64,000 nucleotides of DNA from an uncultured Porphyromonadaceae bacterium (GTDB taxonomy: Bacteria > Bacteroidota > Bacteroidia > Bacteroidales > Muribaculaceae), in contig CAMWXJ010000001.1 in the NCBI GenBank assembly GCA_947178215.1, positions 1 through 64,000 on the forward strand, in the 5' to 3' direction. A program made the translations under genes and the position numbers. Under the pieces are notes generated by a model. The model had not been told where the DNA came from. It saw only the letters and a program-made list of their open reading frames with translations, and searched no databases. This document shows, piece after piece, positions 37,498 through 47,400 of the stretch; position 1 is the stretch's first letter, and the number at the start of each line of letters is the position of its first letter.

Positions 37498-40400
37498 TTA
37501 GAAAGTAACGTTGAGACCTACGGTGGCCTTACGCATGGTAGGATAGTTCATGCCGGAAACCTCGGGGTCGAAACCTTTGAACTTGGTGAAGGTGATGAAG
37601 TTTTCGAGCGCGCCATAGATACGCACGCGGTCAAGCTGGCAAGCGCTGGTCCATCGTTTGGGCAGGGTGTAGCCGAGCTGGATGTTGCGTATTTTGAGAT
37701 ACGACGAGTTCTGGAGATAGAAGTCGCTGGCCTGGGTGTTGATCTGGTCGCTGTAATAGAGGAGGCGGGGATAGGTGGCATCGGTACGGCCTTCGTACCA
37801 GCGGCCCTCACACACCTCTTTGTTGAGCTGATAGCCCCAGCGCACGGTGGGAGTGTTGTAGGCCGAGCTCTGGAAGTAGGTCTTGTGGCCGAGCGAAGCC
37901 TGGAAGAGCATAGCGAAGTCGAGGCCTTTCCATTCGGCGGTGAGGTTCATGCCGAGTGTCCACTTGGGGGTGGTGCCGTCGCTGACTATGGCGCGGTCGT
38001 TGGCGTCGATGATGCCGTCGCCGTTGACGTCCTGATAGAGGAAGTCGCCCTTTTCGGGAGTGCCGTAGGAAGCGAAGGGGTTCACTTTCTTGCCGGTGGA
38101 TTCGTCGATGGGAGCGTTGTCGATCATCGACTGCACGAGAGCGAGGTCTTCATCGGTCTGGATAATGCGGTCGACTTTGAGGAGATAGTGGGCGTAGAGC
38201 GGGTGGCCCTCCCAGATGAGGCGGTTGCTTGTGATGGTGCGTCCGTCCTCGCCTTTGCCCTTGTATTTGTCTATGTTGTTCTTGACGTAGGTGGCGTTGG
38301 CCGAAATGCCGTAGTTCACGTTGCCGATGCGGTCGTTCCAGCTTGCGGAGAGTTCAAATCCCCTGTTGGATACCACGGCCGAGTTGACGGTGGGGAGGTT
38401 GGCTGTGCCGTGTACTGCGGGAGCGGGGAGGTCGATAAGGATGTTGTCGGTCTTCTTGTAGAAGTACTCGGCGGTGGCGTTGAAGCGGCTGTTGAAGAGT
38501 GTTACGTCGGCGCCGATGTTAAACACGCTGGTCGATTCCCAGGTCACTATGGGGTTGGCGATTGTGGTCTGTGCAAGACCGGTTGCAACCGAGTTGTTAA
38601 GTATATAATTGCTGAGCGTGTAGAGGTCGAGGGCCTCGAAGTCACCGATGCTGTTGTTGCCGAGTTTACCGTACGACACGCGGGGCTTGAGAGCGTTGAG
38701 GCCTTTTTCGACGAGGCCCTGCATGAACTCTTCCTGCTCCATGCGCCAGCCAAACGAGCCCGAGGGGAAGTGACCCCAGCGGTGACCGTCGCGGAAGCGG
38801 CTCGAACCGTCGAAACGCATGTTGAGCTCGAGGAGATACTTGTCGGCCCAGTTGAGGTTGATGCGGCCGAAGTAGCTCTGCATGGCCCACTCGCTGTCAG
38901 TACGGCCTGAGGTCGATGACTCGCCGGTGGCGGCATCGATGCCCCAGAGCGAGAGGTCGACGAGGTCGCGGCGGTTGGCGGTGAAGTACTTGTATTTGTA
39001 CTGCTCGCTCGACATACCGAGCATTACATTGAGCTGCAAGCGGTCCCAGAACTTGTTCTCGTAGCGGGCTACGGCGTCCCAGAAGTTGCGGAGAGTCTTG
39101 TAGTCGGCGTAGTAAATATTTGTGGTGCTGGTGTTGTCGTAGGTCACTACGTCATCCTTGAAGTTCCAGCCCTGTACGAAGTGAGGCTTCTGGCGCTGTT
39201 CCGAATCCTGGTAGCTGTAAGTGTAGCTTCCGGTGAGGCTGAATCCCTTGAACGGCTTGATTGTGCCGTAGAAGCGGGTGCGGTAGTTGTTGGTTTCGGT
39301 GCTGCCGTCGGTTCTGTAAGCGCGCGAAATGGGGTTGTTGACTGCGCTCTGGCCGTCGTCTTCGGGATTGTTCATGGCGCCGAAGCGTCCGTCGGGCGCG
39401 AGGAACACCATGCCCGGTGTTGTTGCCGAAGCGTAGGTGAAGATGTTGCTCTGCGCCCATACACCGGCTTCGGTTGAGCCTACATAGCCCGAAACATTGG
39501 CGCCGAGGTTGAGCCAGTTGGTGGGGTTGGTGTCGACGCTTATGCGGCCGTTATAGCGGCGGTGTGCGGCACGGGGCATGACGCCGGGATTGTAGTTGAA
39601 GCCAAACGAGGAGTAGAAACGCGCCTTTTCTGTGCCGCCGCTTACGGAGAGCACGTGGTTGGTGGCGGTGGAGTTTTTGAAAGTGGCGTCAATCCAGTCC
39701 TGGTTGGGGTAACGGAGGGGGTCATTGGGGTTGTCGCGCCACTCCTGAATCGTCGCGTCGGAGAAGATATAGTTTTCGATGCCGTAGGAGTTGTAGTAGC
39801 CTTCGTTGACGAGCTCCATATAGTCGGCATAGTTGCTTACGGGGGTGAGGGTCTTGCGTATTGACTCAAACGACACGTAGCCGTTGTAGTTGACCTTGAC
39901 CGAGCCGGCCTTACCCTGCTTGGTGGTGATGAGGATAACGCCGTTTGCGGCACGCGAACCGTAGATAGCGGCCGATGCGGCGTCTTTGAGTACCGACATC
40001 GACTCGATATCCTGAGGATTGACCGAACCGATACCTGCTTCCACGCCGTCGATAATCACGAGAGGCGAGGCGGTGTTGAGGGTGCCGACGCCGCGCACGC
40101 GGATTGTGGCGTTGTTGTCGCCCGGCTGGTTGCTTGCTGAGGTTACGCTCACACCGGCGGCCATACCTGCGAGGGCGTGGCCCACGTTGTCGATGGGTCG
40201 GGTCTCGGCAATCTTGTCCATGTTCACCGAAGCCACCGAGCCGGTGAGATTGACCTTCTTTTGCGCGCCGTAGCCCACTACCACCACTTCGTCGAGGGCG
40301 TTGGCGTCCTCGCGGAGAGTAAGGTCGTAAACGTTCTGGCCGGGGGCAACCTTGAACGACTGTTTTTTCATGCCGATGTAGGTCACCTCGATTGTGGCGC

Positions 40401-40680
40401 CGTTGTCGGCCTGTACGCTGAACTTGCCGTCGACGTTGGTCATGGCTGAGACGCCGGTTCCCAGTACGCGTATCGTGGCGCCGATTACGGGCTCACCTGT
40501 TGCGTCGACCACCGTGCCAGTGATGGCGCGGGCGGCGGGAACACTCACCGGAGTCGGGGCGGGAGCTGCATTGACACTCGGTGCAAACGCCATGGGCGAG
40601 AGACAGAGGGCAGCCATCGTAGCGCCTACGGCCACCTTACTTACTTGGCGACCCTGGCACTTTTTTGCCTTGTGATTCAT
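37498..40680 (-). CDS. SusC/RagA family TonB-linked outer membrane protein
   Basis: CarboxypepD_reg-like ITGTVVDATGEPVIGATIRV, plug LDEVVVVGYGAQKKVNLTGSVASV, SMSVLKDAASAAIYGSRAANGVILITTKQG; start at MNHKAKKCQ. Confidence 0.97.
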   Translation of the reverse strand: MNHKAKKCQGRQVSKVAVGATMAALCLSPMAFAPSVNAAPAPTPVSVPAARAITGTVVDATGEPVIGATIRVLGTGVSAMTNVDGKFSVQADNGATIEVTYIGMKKQSFKVAPGQNVYDLTLREDANALDEVVVVGYGAQKKVNLTGSVASVNMDKIAETRPIDNVGHALAGMAAGVSVTSASNQPGDNNATIRVRGVGTLNTASPLVIIDGVEAGIGSVNPQDIESMSVLKDAASAAIYGSRAANGVILITTKQGKAGSVKVNYNGYVSFESIRKTLTPVSNYADYMELVNEGYYNSYGIENYIFSDATIQEWRDNPNDPLRYPNQDWIDATFKNSTATNHVLSVSGGTEKARFYSSFGFNYNPGVMPRAAHRRYNGRISVDTNPTNWLNLGANVSGYVGSTEAGVWAQSNIFTYASATTPGMVFLAPDGRFGAMNNPEDDGQSAVNNPISRAYRTDGSTETNNYRTRFYGTIKPFKGFSLTGSYTYSYQDSEQRQKPHFVQGWNFKDDVVTYDNTSTTNIYYADYKTLRNFWDAVARYENKFWDRLQLNVMLGMSSEQYKYKYFTANRRDLVDLSLWGIDAATGESSTSGRTDSEWAMQSYFGRINLNWADKYLLELNMRFDGSSRFRDGHRWGHFPSGSFGWRMEQEEFMQGLVEKGLNALKPRVSYGKLGNNSIGDFEALDLYTLSNYILNNSVATGLAQTTIANPIVTWESTSVFNIGADVTLFNSRFNATAEYFYKKTDNILIDLPAPAVHGTANLPTVNSAVVSNRGFELSASWNDRIGNVNYGISANATYVKNNIDKYKGKGEDGRTITSNRLIWEGHPLYAHYLLKVDRIIQTDEDLALVQSMIDNAPIDESTGKKVNPFASYGTPEKGDFLYQDVNGDGIIDANDRAIVSDGTTPKWTLGMNLTAEWKGLDFAMLFQASLGHKTYFQSSAYNTPTVRWGYQLNKEVCEGRWYEGRTDATYPRLLYYSDQINTQASDFYLQNSSYLKIRNIQLGYTLPKRWTSACQLDRVRIYGALENFITFTKFKGFDPEVSGMNYPTMRKATVGLNVTF

Positions 40681-40999
40681 ATATGAGGTAAATTTAAGGT
40701 TGATATTTCGTGATAGATTGTCGAGCCTAAGCCGTGGTGGCGATGAGGGGAGCCGGAAGATGAGCGAAGAGAAGAGCGTGAGGGGGAAGAGCCGGGCCAT
40801 ATACATCGATGCAGGCGCCACACCTTATATATAAAGGACGGGTGATGTGGCGACGGCTTGAAAGATTCTGCGAATGGAGATTGCTGTTCATGGATTCTGA
40901 CTCATAAGATTGGTCGTGGCGATATGCTTAAAGGTTATTTAGCATTGCAGCCTTTTTGCGGGGGTAAAATTATAAAATAGGTTAACGGGCTATTGGGTA

Positions 41000-41031
41000 A
41001 AATTGTACATTTAATGTGTATAAATTGTACA
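41000..41031. promoter_or_regulatory. Candidate operator: two AAATTGTACA direct repeats spaced 22 bp
   Basis: 41000-41009 and 41022-41031, in the susC/heparinase divergent intergenic region. Confidence 0.4.
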
Positions 41032-41149
41032 GACCTATGTAAGTCGCACTGCGTCAGCGACTACGGACGATTATGCATATCATTGTGTACGATTTGTGTA
41101 TGTGGGTTAAAGTGACTTTGAGTAATTTTACCGCACCAATAAACCGATC

Positions 41150-43060
41150 ATGAAACAACTGCTTCTCATTCTTGTGGCGGCTCTTTGTGCCGCGAGCGCG
41201 TCGGCTTACACCGAGCGCAACATTATTGCATCGCGCACCTCGCGCGACGGACTCGGCTCGATGCTTGTGGCCGACCGCAAATGGGTGCCTTACCCCGACT
41301 ATGCCGACCGTGCCGGCTGGGACGCCCTGCTGGGCGACAACAAAGAGTTCTTCATCAAACAGGGTGAGAAGCTGCTCGACTATGGCTGGCCGCGCGTCAA
41401 CGCCAGCGCCTATCTCGAATTCGAGCGTAGCGGCGACCGCAAGGTTATGGAAGGCCCGCTCGACGCCAACAATGTGGCTATAACCTCGCTTATGCTCGCC
41501 GAGCTCGCCGAGGGCAAAGGCCGTTTCGTCGACCAGATAATCAACGGCGTGTATGCCGCCGCCGAGATGACCTCGTGGGCCCTCAGCGCGCATATCCCCG
41601 CACGCGTGAAGCGCTCGCTGCAACCCCACGATGTACAGGTAATCGACCTCGTGGCCGGCGACATGGGCAACATCTACGGATGGGTCTACTACTTCATGCA
41701 CGAAGAGTTTGACAAGATTAATCCCGAAATATCGCGCCGCCTGCGCCACGAGCTGAAAACCCGCGTGCTCGACCCGTTTCTCGACTACGACTCATGGTGG
41801 TGGGACGGCAGCCGCAGCTACAACGGCCGCATGCTCAATAACTGGAGCCCCTGGTGCCTGAGCAACATCCTGCTCACCGCCATGCTTGTAGAGGATGACC
41901 CCGAGCGTTACACCGACATCGCATGGTACACCGTGCTCGGCGTCGACAAGTTTCTCAACTATATCCACGGCGACGGTGCCTGCGAGGAGGGCCCGTCGTA
42001 CTGGGGCCACGCCGCCGGCAAGACACTCGACTACATAGACATGCTTGCGCTCGCCACTGACGGCAAGCTCGATGTGAGCGACAACAAGCTCATACGCGAC
42101 ATGGGCGAGTATATAGCCCGCTCGTATGTGGGCAACGGCTGGGTGGTGAACTTCGCCGACGCTTCGGCCCAGAACACCGGCGACCCCTACCTCATCTATC
42201 GCTACGGCAAGGCCGTTGACTCCCCCTCGCTCCGCAGCTTCGCCGCCCTCATGGACAAGGATGGCTCGCGCCGCCCCACAGCCGGCCGCGACCTGTGGCG
42301 CACGCTCCGCAACATCTCGGTGACCTCCGAGCTGAAAGCCGCCGACAGCACCGCCTACACTCCCGAACCCTCTACATGGTATCCCGAGACCGAGTTCTGC
42401 TACCTCACTACGCCGCAGGGTCTCTTCTTCGCCTCCAAGGGCGGCTATAACGACGAGAGCCACAACCACAACGACGGCGGCACTTTCTCGCTCTGGGCCG
42501 ACAATCATCCGCTCATCATCGACGCCGGAGTAGGCACCTACACCCGCCAGACATTCAGCAACGAGCGCTACACCATCTGGAGCATGCAGAGCGGCTGGCA
42601 CAATCTGCCCGTCATCAACGGTTGCGAGCAGCCCCACGGCCGCAAATACCGTTCGAGCGACGTCAAGGCATCGAAAAACCGTTTCGAACTCGAACTCAAA
42701 GGCTACTACCCCGAGGAGGCCGGTATCAACAGCTGGCGCCGCGCCTATGAGGTGAAGGGCCGCGAGGTGAAGGTGAGCGACACATTTGACCTCGCCGAGG
42801 CTTCGACCCCCAACATCATCAACTTCCTCACCTGGGGCGACGTGGATGTCACCACCCCCGGAAAGGTGACAATCAACACCAACGGCCACCGCGCCGAGCT
42901 GAGCTACGACCCGTCGCGCTTCGAGGCTTCGCTGACCGACCGCGAGCTTCCCGACACTCGCCTGAGCAACGTGTGGGGCAGCAAGATAACCCGCATCTCG
43001 CTCACCGACCGCAAGCCCTCCCGCAAGGGCAGCTACAAGTACAGCATCAAGGCTCTCTGA
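41150..43060 (+). CDS. Heparinase II/III-like polysaccharide lyase
   Basis: Signal peptide; toroid domain then GGYNDESHNHNDGGTFSLWADNHPLIIDAGVGTY heparinase II/III motif. Confidence 0.88.
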   Translation: MKQLLLILVAALCAASASAYTERNIIASRTSRDGLGSMLVADRKWVPYPDYADRAGWDALLGDNKEFFIKQGEKLLDYGWPRVNASAYLEFERSGDRKVMEGPLDANNVAITSLMLAELAEGKGRFVDQIINGVYAAAEMTSWALSAHIPARVKRSLQPHDVQVIDLVAGDMGNIYGWVYYFMHEEFDKINPEISRRLRHELKTRVLDPFLDYDSWWWDGSRSYNGRMLNNWSPWCLSNILLTAMLVEDDPERYTDIAWYTVLGVDKFLNYIHGDGACEEGPSYWGHAAGKTLDYIDMLALATDGKLDVSDNKLIRDMGEYIARSYVGNGWVVNFADASAQNTGDPYLIYRYGKAVDSPSLRSFAALMDKDGSRRPTAGRDLWRTLRNISVTSELKAADSTAYTPEPSTWYPETEFCYLTTPQGLFFASKGGYNDESHNHNDGGTFSLWADNHPLIIDAGVGTYTRQTFSNERYTIWSMQSGWHNLPVINGCEQPHGRKYRSSDVKASKNRFELELKGYYPEEAGINSWRRAYEVKGREVKVSDTFDLAEASTPNIINFLTWGDVDVTTPGKVTINTNGHRAELSYDPSRFEASLTDRELPDTRLSNVWGSKITRISLTDRKPSRKGSYKYSIKAL

Positions 43061-43116
43061 GCCGACTCCAACCGATAATAAATCAACATCATCATACCCC
43101 CTAACAAGAGGACGAA

Positions 43117-44343
43117 ATGAAGAAAACAGTCGCAGCGGCCTGTATCGCCGCAATCCTTACAGGCTGCGCTACCACAGAGAAAAACGAAACAGCGGCCGAC
43201 TGGACCGAAAGCGCGGTGAGCAACGCCCGAGAGCAGATGGCGGCGATGATTGACGCCATCGAGGCCGACACCACCGACCAGGTGCTTAACCCCGTCACCA
43301 CCAAGCGCAACCGATTCTCGACGGCATGGTGTGGCTACGCTGACTGGCGAAGCGGATTCTTTCCCGGCTCGATGTGGTATCTCTACGAATTGACGGGCGA
43401 CACTGCCCTCGTGCCCCTCGCGGAGAAGTATACCGAGGCAATATCCGAGGCGCAGAATCTCACCTGGCACCATGATATCGGCTTCATAATCAACTGCTCG
43501 TTTGGCAACGGACGCCGCTTTGTCAAGAAAGACGAGTATGACAAGGTGCTCGTGCAGGCGGCCAAGAGCCTCGCCACACGTTTCCGCCCCGCAGCCGGAG
43601 TTATTCAGAGCTGGAACGTGACCGGCAATTCATGGCAGTCGCAGCGCGGCTGGAAATGCCCCGTCATCATCGACAACATGATGAACCTCGAACTTCTTTT
43701 CGAAGCCACCAAGATAAGCGGCGACTCCACATTCTACAACATCGCCGTTGATCACGCCAACACCACCATGCGCGAGCACTTCCGCCCCGACGGCAGCTGC
43801 TATCATGTGATAGACTACGACCCCGCCACCGGCGAGGTGTGCCACCGCCAGACAGCCCAGGGCTTCGCCGACGAGAGCGCGTGGAGCCGCGGCCAGGCAT
43901 GGGCCATCTACGGCTACACCATGTGCTACCGCGAGACCGGCGACAGCAAGTATCTCGAACAGGCCATCAAGACTTTCGATTTCATGAAGAATCACCCCGA
44001 CATGCCCGCCGACCTCGTGCCCTACTGGGATATGTCGGCCGACGATATACCCAACGAGCCTCGCGACGTCTCGTCGGCAGCCGTCATCGCCTCGGCACTC
44101 TACGAGCTTTCGACCTTCCCGGTCGACAATGCTCCCGCCTACAAGGATTACGCCGATAAAATCATGGCTTCGCTCGCAAGCCCCGAGTACACGGCCGAGC
44201 CCGGCACCAACGGACGCTTTATCCTCAAACACTCCGTAGGCTCAATCCCTCACAACAGCGAAATCGACGTGCCCCTCAACTATGCCGACTACTACTATCT
44301 CGAAGCGCTCAAACGCAAGCGCGACCTCGAACAGCAGGTATGA
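43117..44343 (+). CDS. Glycoside hydrolase family 88 (unsaturated glucuronyl hydrolase)
   Basis: Lipobox LTGC; SAWCGYADWRSGFFPGSMWYLYELTGD-type motif, MMNLELLFEATKISGD, DESAWSRGQAWAIYGYTMCYRETGD. Confidence 0.93.
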   Translation: MKKTVAAACIAAILTGCATTEKNETAADWTESAVSNAREQMAAMIDAIEADTTDQVLNPVTTKRNRFSTAWCGYADWRSGFFPGSMWYLYELTGDTALVPLAEKYTEAISEAQNLTWHHDIGFIINCSFGNGRRFVKKDEYDKVLVQAAKSLATRFRPAAGVIQSWNVTGNSWQSQRGWKCPVIIDNMMNLELLFEATKISGDSTFYNIAVDHANTTMREHFRPDGSCYHVIDYDPATGEVCHRQTAQGFADESAWSRGQAWAIYGYTMCYRETGDSKYLEQAIKTFDFMKNHPDMPADLVPYWDMSADDIPNEPRDVSSAAVIASALYELSTFPVDNAPAYKDYADKIMASLASPEYTAEPGTNGRFILKHSVGSIPHNSEIDVPLNYADYYYLEALKRKRDLEQQV

Positions 44344-44457
44344 ACGCCGTCGGGAAGCCGACTCATATAATATCTCGGTCAGTTCTTCTCTTATGCAGTA
44401 AATTCAGTTTAGGTATCAGTAATATAATTAAGGTATCAGAATAAATAAGGTTAATCA

Positions 44458-47400
44458 TCAAAAGTCCGTATCGTCGGCCGGGCCGTTATCGCGGTAATGT
44501 TGTGGTGACACACCATACTGCTTTTTAAAACAGCGGCTGAAATAGACTGCGGTTGTAAAACCGGTCATGTCGGCAACATCGGCGATACTGAGGTGCGGCT
44601 GCGCTGTTAGAAGCGCGGCCGCCGCTTTTAGTCTATGGCTCAGGATAAATGCGGCGGGAGTGATGCCGGTGAGCGCCTTGAACTTGTTGAAGAACAGCGT
44701 GCGCGATATTCCCACTTCGCGGCACAGGAACGGAATGTCGAGCTCCGGGTCGTCGATGTGGCTGTCGATGAGAGCCGTGACGCGTGTGAGCAGGTCGCGG
44801 TCAATGGGATTGATAGGTGTCATGTCAATTTCGCTGACAGGCTCGCGCGTGATGCGGCTTTGGAGGATACGGCGGTTGCGCAGCAGATTGTCGATACGCG
44901 CGAGCAGCAGGGTCGACTCAAAGGGTTTTGTAACGTAGTCGTCGGCGTTGGCGTTGAAGCCTTCGAGCTTCGACTCCGACGTGCTCAGGGCGGTGAGCAG
45001 TATTACCGGTATGTGGCACAGGTCAAACTCGCTCTTGATGCGGCGGCACATCTCGGTGCCGCTCATGCGTGGCATCATCACGTCGGAGATGATGAGGTCG
45101 GGATTTGACGACCGCGCTGTGTCGAGACCCTCTTCGCCGTCGGAGGCCTCGATGATGCGGAAATATGGGGTGAAGAAGTTGATGAGATTGCGGCGCAGCT
45201 CAAAATTGTCCTCGACGATGAGAATAAGCGGACGCTCCCGGTCGGTGTCGCCTTCGTTTCCGGCTGAGGCCGACGGCTCTACGGGCAGATAGCTCACCAC
45301 GGATTCGGCTGCGGGCACCTCGGCATCTTTCGCTGCACCGTCGCTTCCGGGCTGCTCAATCACTACGTTGGCGTCGTTGTCGTAAGCCTCGCGGCGCGCC
45401 GGGATAATCACGGTAAAGGTAGTGCCCTCGCCCTCGCGGCTCTCGGCCGTGATGGTGCCATGGTGCTTGTCGATAATTGATTTGGCGAACGCGAGACCGA
45501 TGCCGGTGCTCTGATAGCCGAGGTCGGTGCGCTTGGCCTCGTCGGAGTCGCCGTTGTAGAAGCGGTCGAAGATATATGGCAGGTCTTTGCGGGCTATGCC
45601 GCGGCCGGTGTCGGTCACTGTGAAGCGGAGGCTGCCGTCGGGGTCGGCGGTCACAGCGCAGCCTATGCGTCCTCCGTCGGGGGTGTATTTGAACGCATTC
45701 GATACCAGATTTACAAGCACGCGGCTTATCAGGGCAGGGTCGTACCACCCTTTGAGTCCCTCCTCGGGAGCATCGATGGTGAAGTGTATGCCGCGTGTCA
45801 CGGCATAGTCGACAAAGGGCAGGGCGGTGCTTCGGAGCGCCGCGGCGCCGTCGTGCTCGCCTATGCGAAGCACCTGGTGGTTCTGCTGGAGCTTGCGGAA
45901 TTCGAGCAGCTGTGTGATGAGGTGGCTCATCTGGCGTGTGTGGCTGCGTATGCGCCCGAGTGTCTCCACGAGCCGCGAGTTACGGCTGTAACCGGTGGTG
46001 AGCAGGTCGATGTGGCTCATGATGAGTGTGAGCGGTGTCTGGAACTCATGGCTCACGTTGGTGAAGAACACGAGCTTCTCATGATTGAGCTGCTCTATGC
46101 GCTGGCGTTCGAGCTTCTCGCGGCGTAGTGAGCGGCGCAGCCGCGCCTCGCTCACCGTCTTGCGGAATATGTAGGCGCCAATCGCACCGGCCACGAGGAT
46201 ATATATCAGCCAGGCCCACCATGAGTTGTACCACGGCTGACGCACGGTCACGGGTATGCCGATAGTGTGGTCGCTGCCCGCACGCCTTGCGAGCAGGCGG
46301 TAATGCCCGGGCACGATGTTTGAGTAGCTTATTACGCCGTTGTCGGAGGTGCGCCAGCGCTGGTCGTAACCGTTAAGCCTGTACTCGATTACCGGGTTGC
46401 CGGAGCCTGCGGTGTAGTCGTTCATGCCGAGTGTCACGGTGAAGTTGCCCTTGTCGTGGGGGAGGGTTATCTCCTTGGCGTAAGGCAGGGCGGCGTCGAG
46501 TATGCCGCTGCCGTCGTCGGGCATGGCCGAGCGTCCGTTGACGTACAGGCGCGAGAAGTAGATAGAGGGCTGGTTGTCGGCTCTGCCCTCTCGCGAGAAG
46601 TTGTCGGCGTGGACAAGCGTGATGCCTTTGGTGCTTCCGACGATTACGTCGCCGCCGGGGAGCGCGAGCATACCGCAGTCATTGATGATGTTGGCTTCCG
46701 GGAAATAGTCGGCGAAGGCCACGCTCTCGGTGCGTCCGGTGGAAGGGGTGAAGCGTGCCACGTGATGGTCGCCGGCGATGAAGAGTGCCCCGTCGGCTCC
46801 GATGCGGAGGGTGTAGCAGTAGTCGTCGGGGATGGTCGAGTTGTTCGTGTCGTACCATTTCTCTCCCTTGCCGTCGGTGTCGAGCGCCACGATGCCGTTG
46901 CCGAGAGTGCCGGCGTAGAGGCAGCTGTCGGTCGCGGCGAGTGAGGTGAATGTCACGTCGTACCCCTTTCGGGTGAGGGTGATAGTGGTCTGGTGGTCAG
47001 TGCCCGGATTCTCTACTTTGTACACGCTGTTGAAGTTGATATAGTAGAGATTGCCGCGGCTGTCGGCCACCATTTTCACCGGATTGGCGTTGCGCACTAT
47101 CTGCCGTTGCCTCCCTGAGCGTGTGTCGAGCTGCACAATGCCGCGTCGTGAGGAGATGTAGAGGGTGTCGCCGTGCATCACGAGAGCATGGATTACGTCG
47201 CCCGCCTCGTTGCTGCCGCTGCGGTTGTCGAGATAGTTTGTCACCGTGCCGGTGGCGATGTCGTAGACCGACAGGCCGCCGAGATGCGTGCCTATATACA
47301 GGCGGTCGGACGACGGATTGTAGGCGATTGCGCGCACATTGTTCTGGCGTAGCGACTTGGCCCCGCCGAGTATTGTGAGTCGGTCGACCACGTTCCATGC

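Noticed and set aside
37885-38910. 341-aa ORF antisense to susC
   Set aside because: Antisense to a certain SusC gene; explained by codon composition of GC-rich genes
41792-43153. 453-aa ORF antisense to the heparinase-like gene
   Set aside because: The sense frame has strong lyase motifs; antisense frame is low-complexity A/V/G-rich
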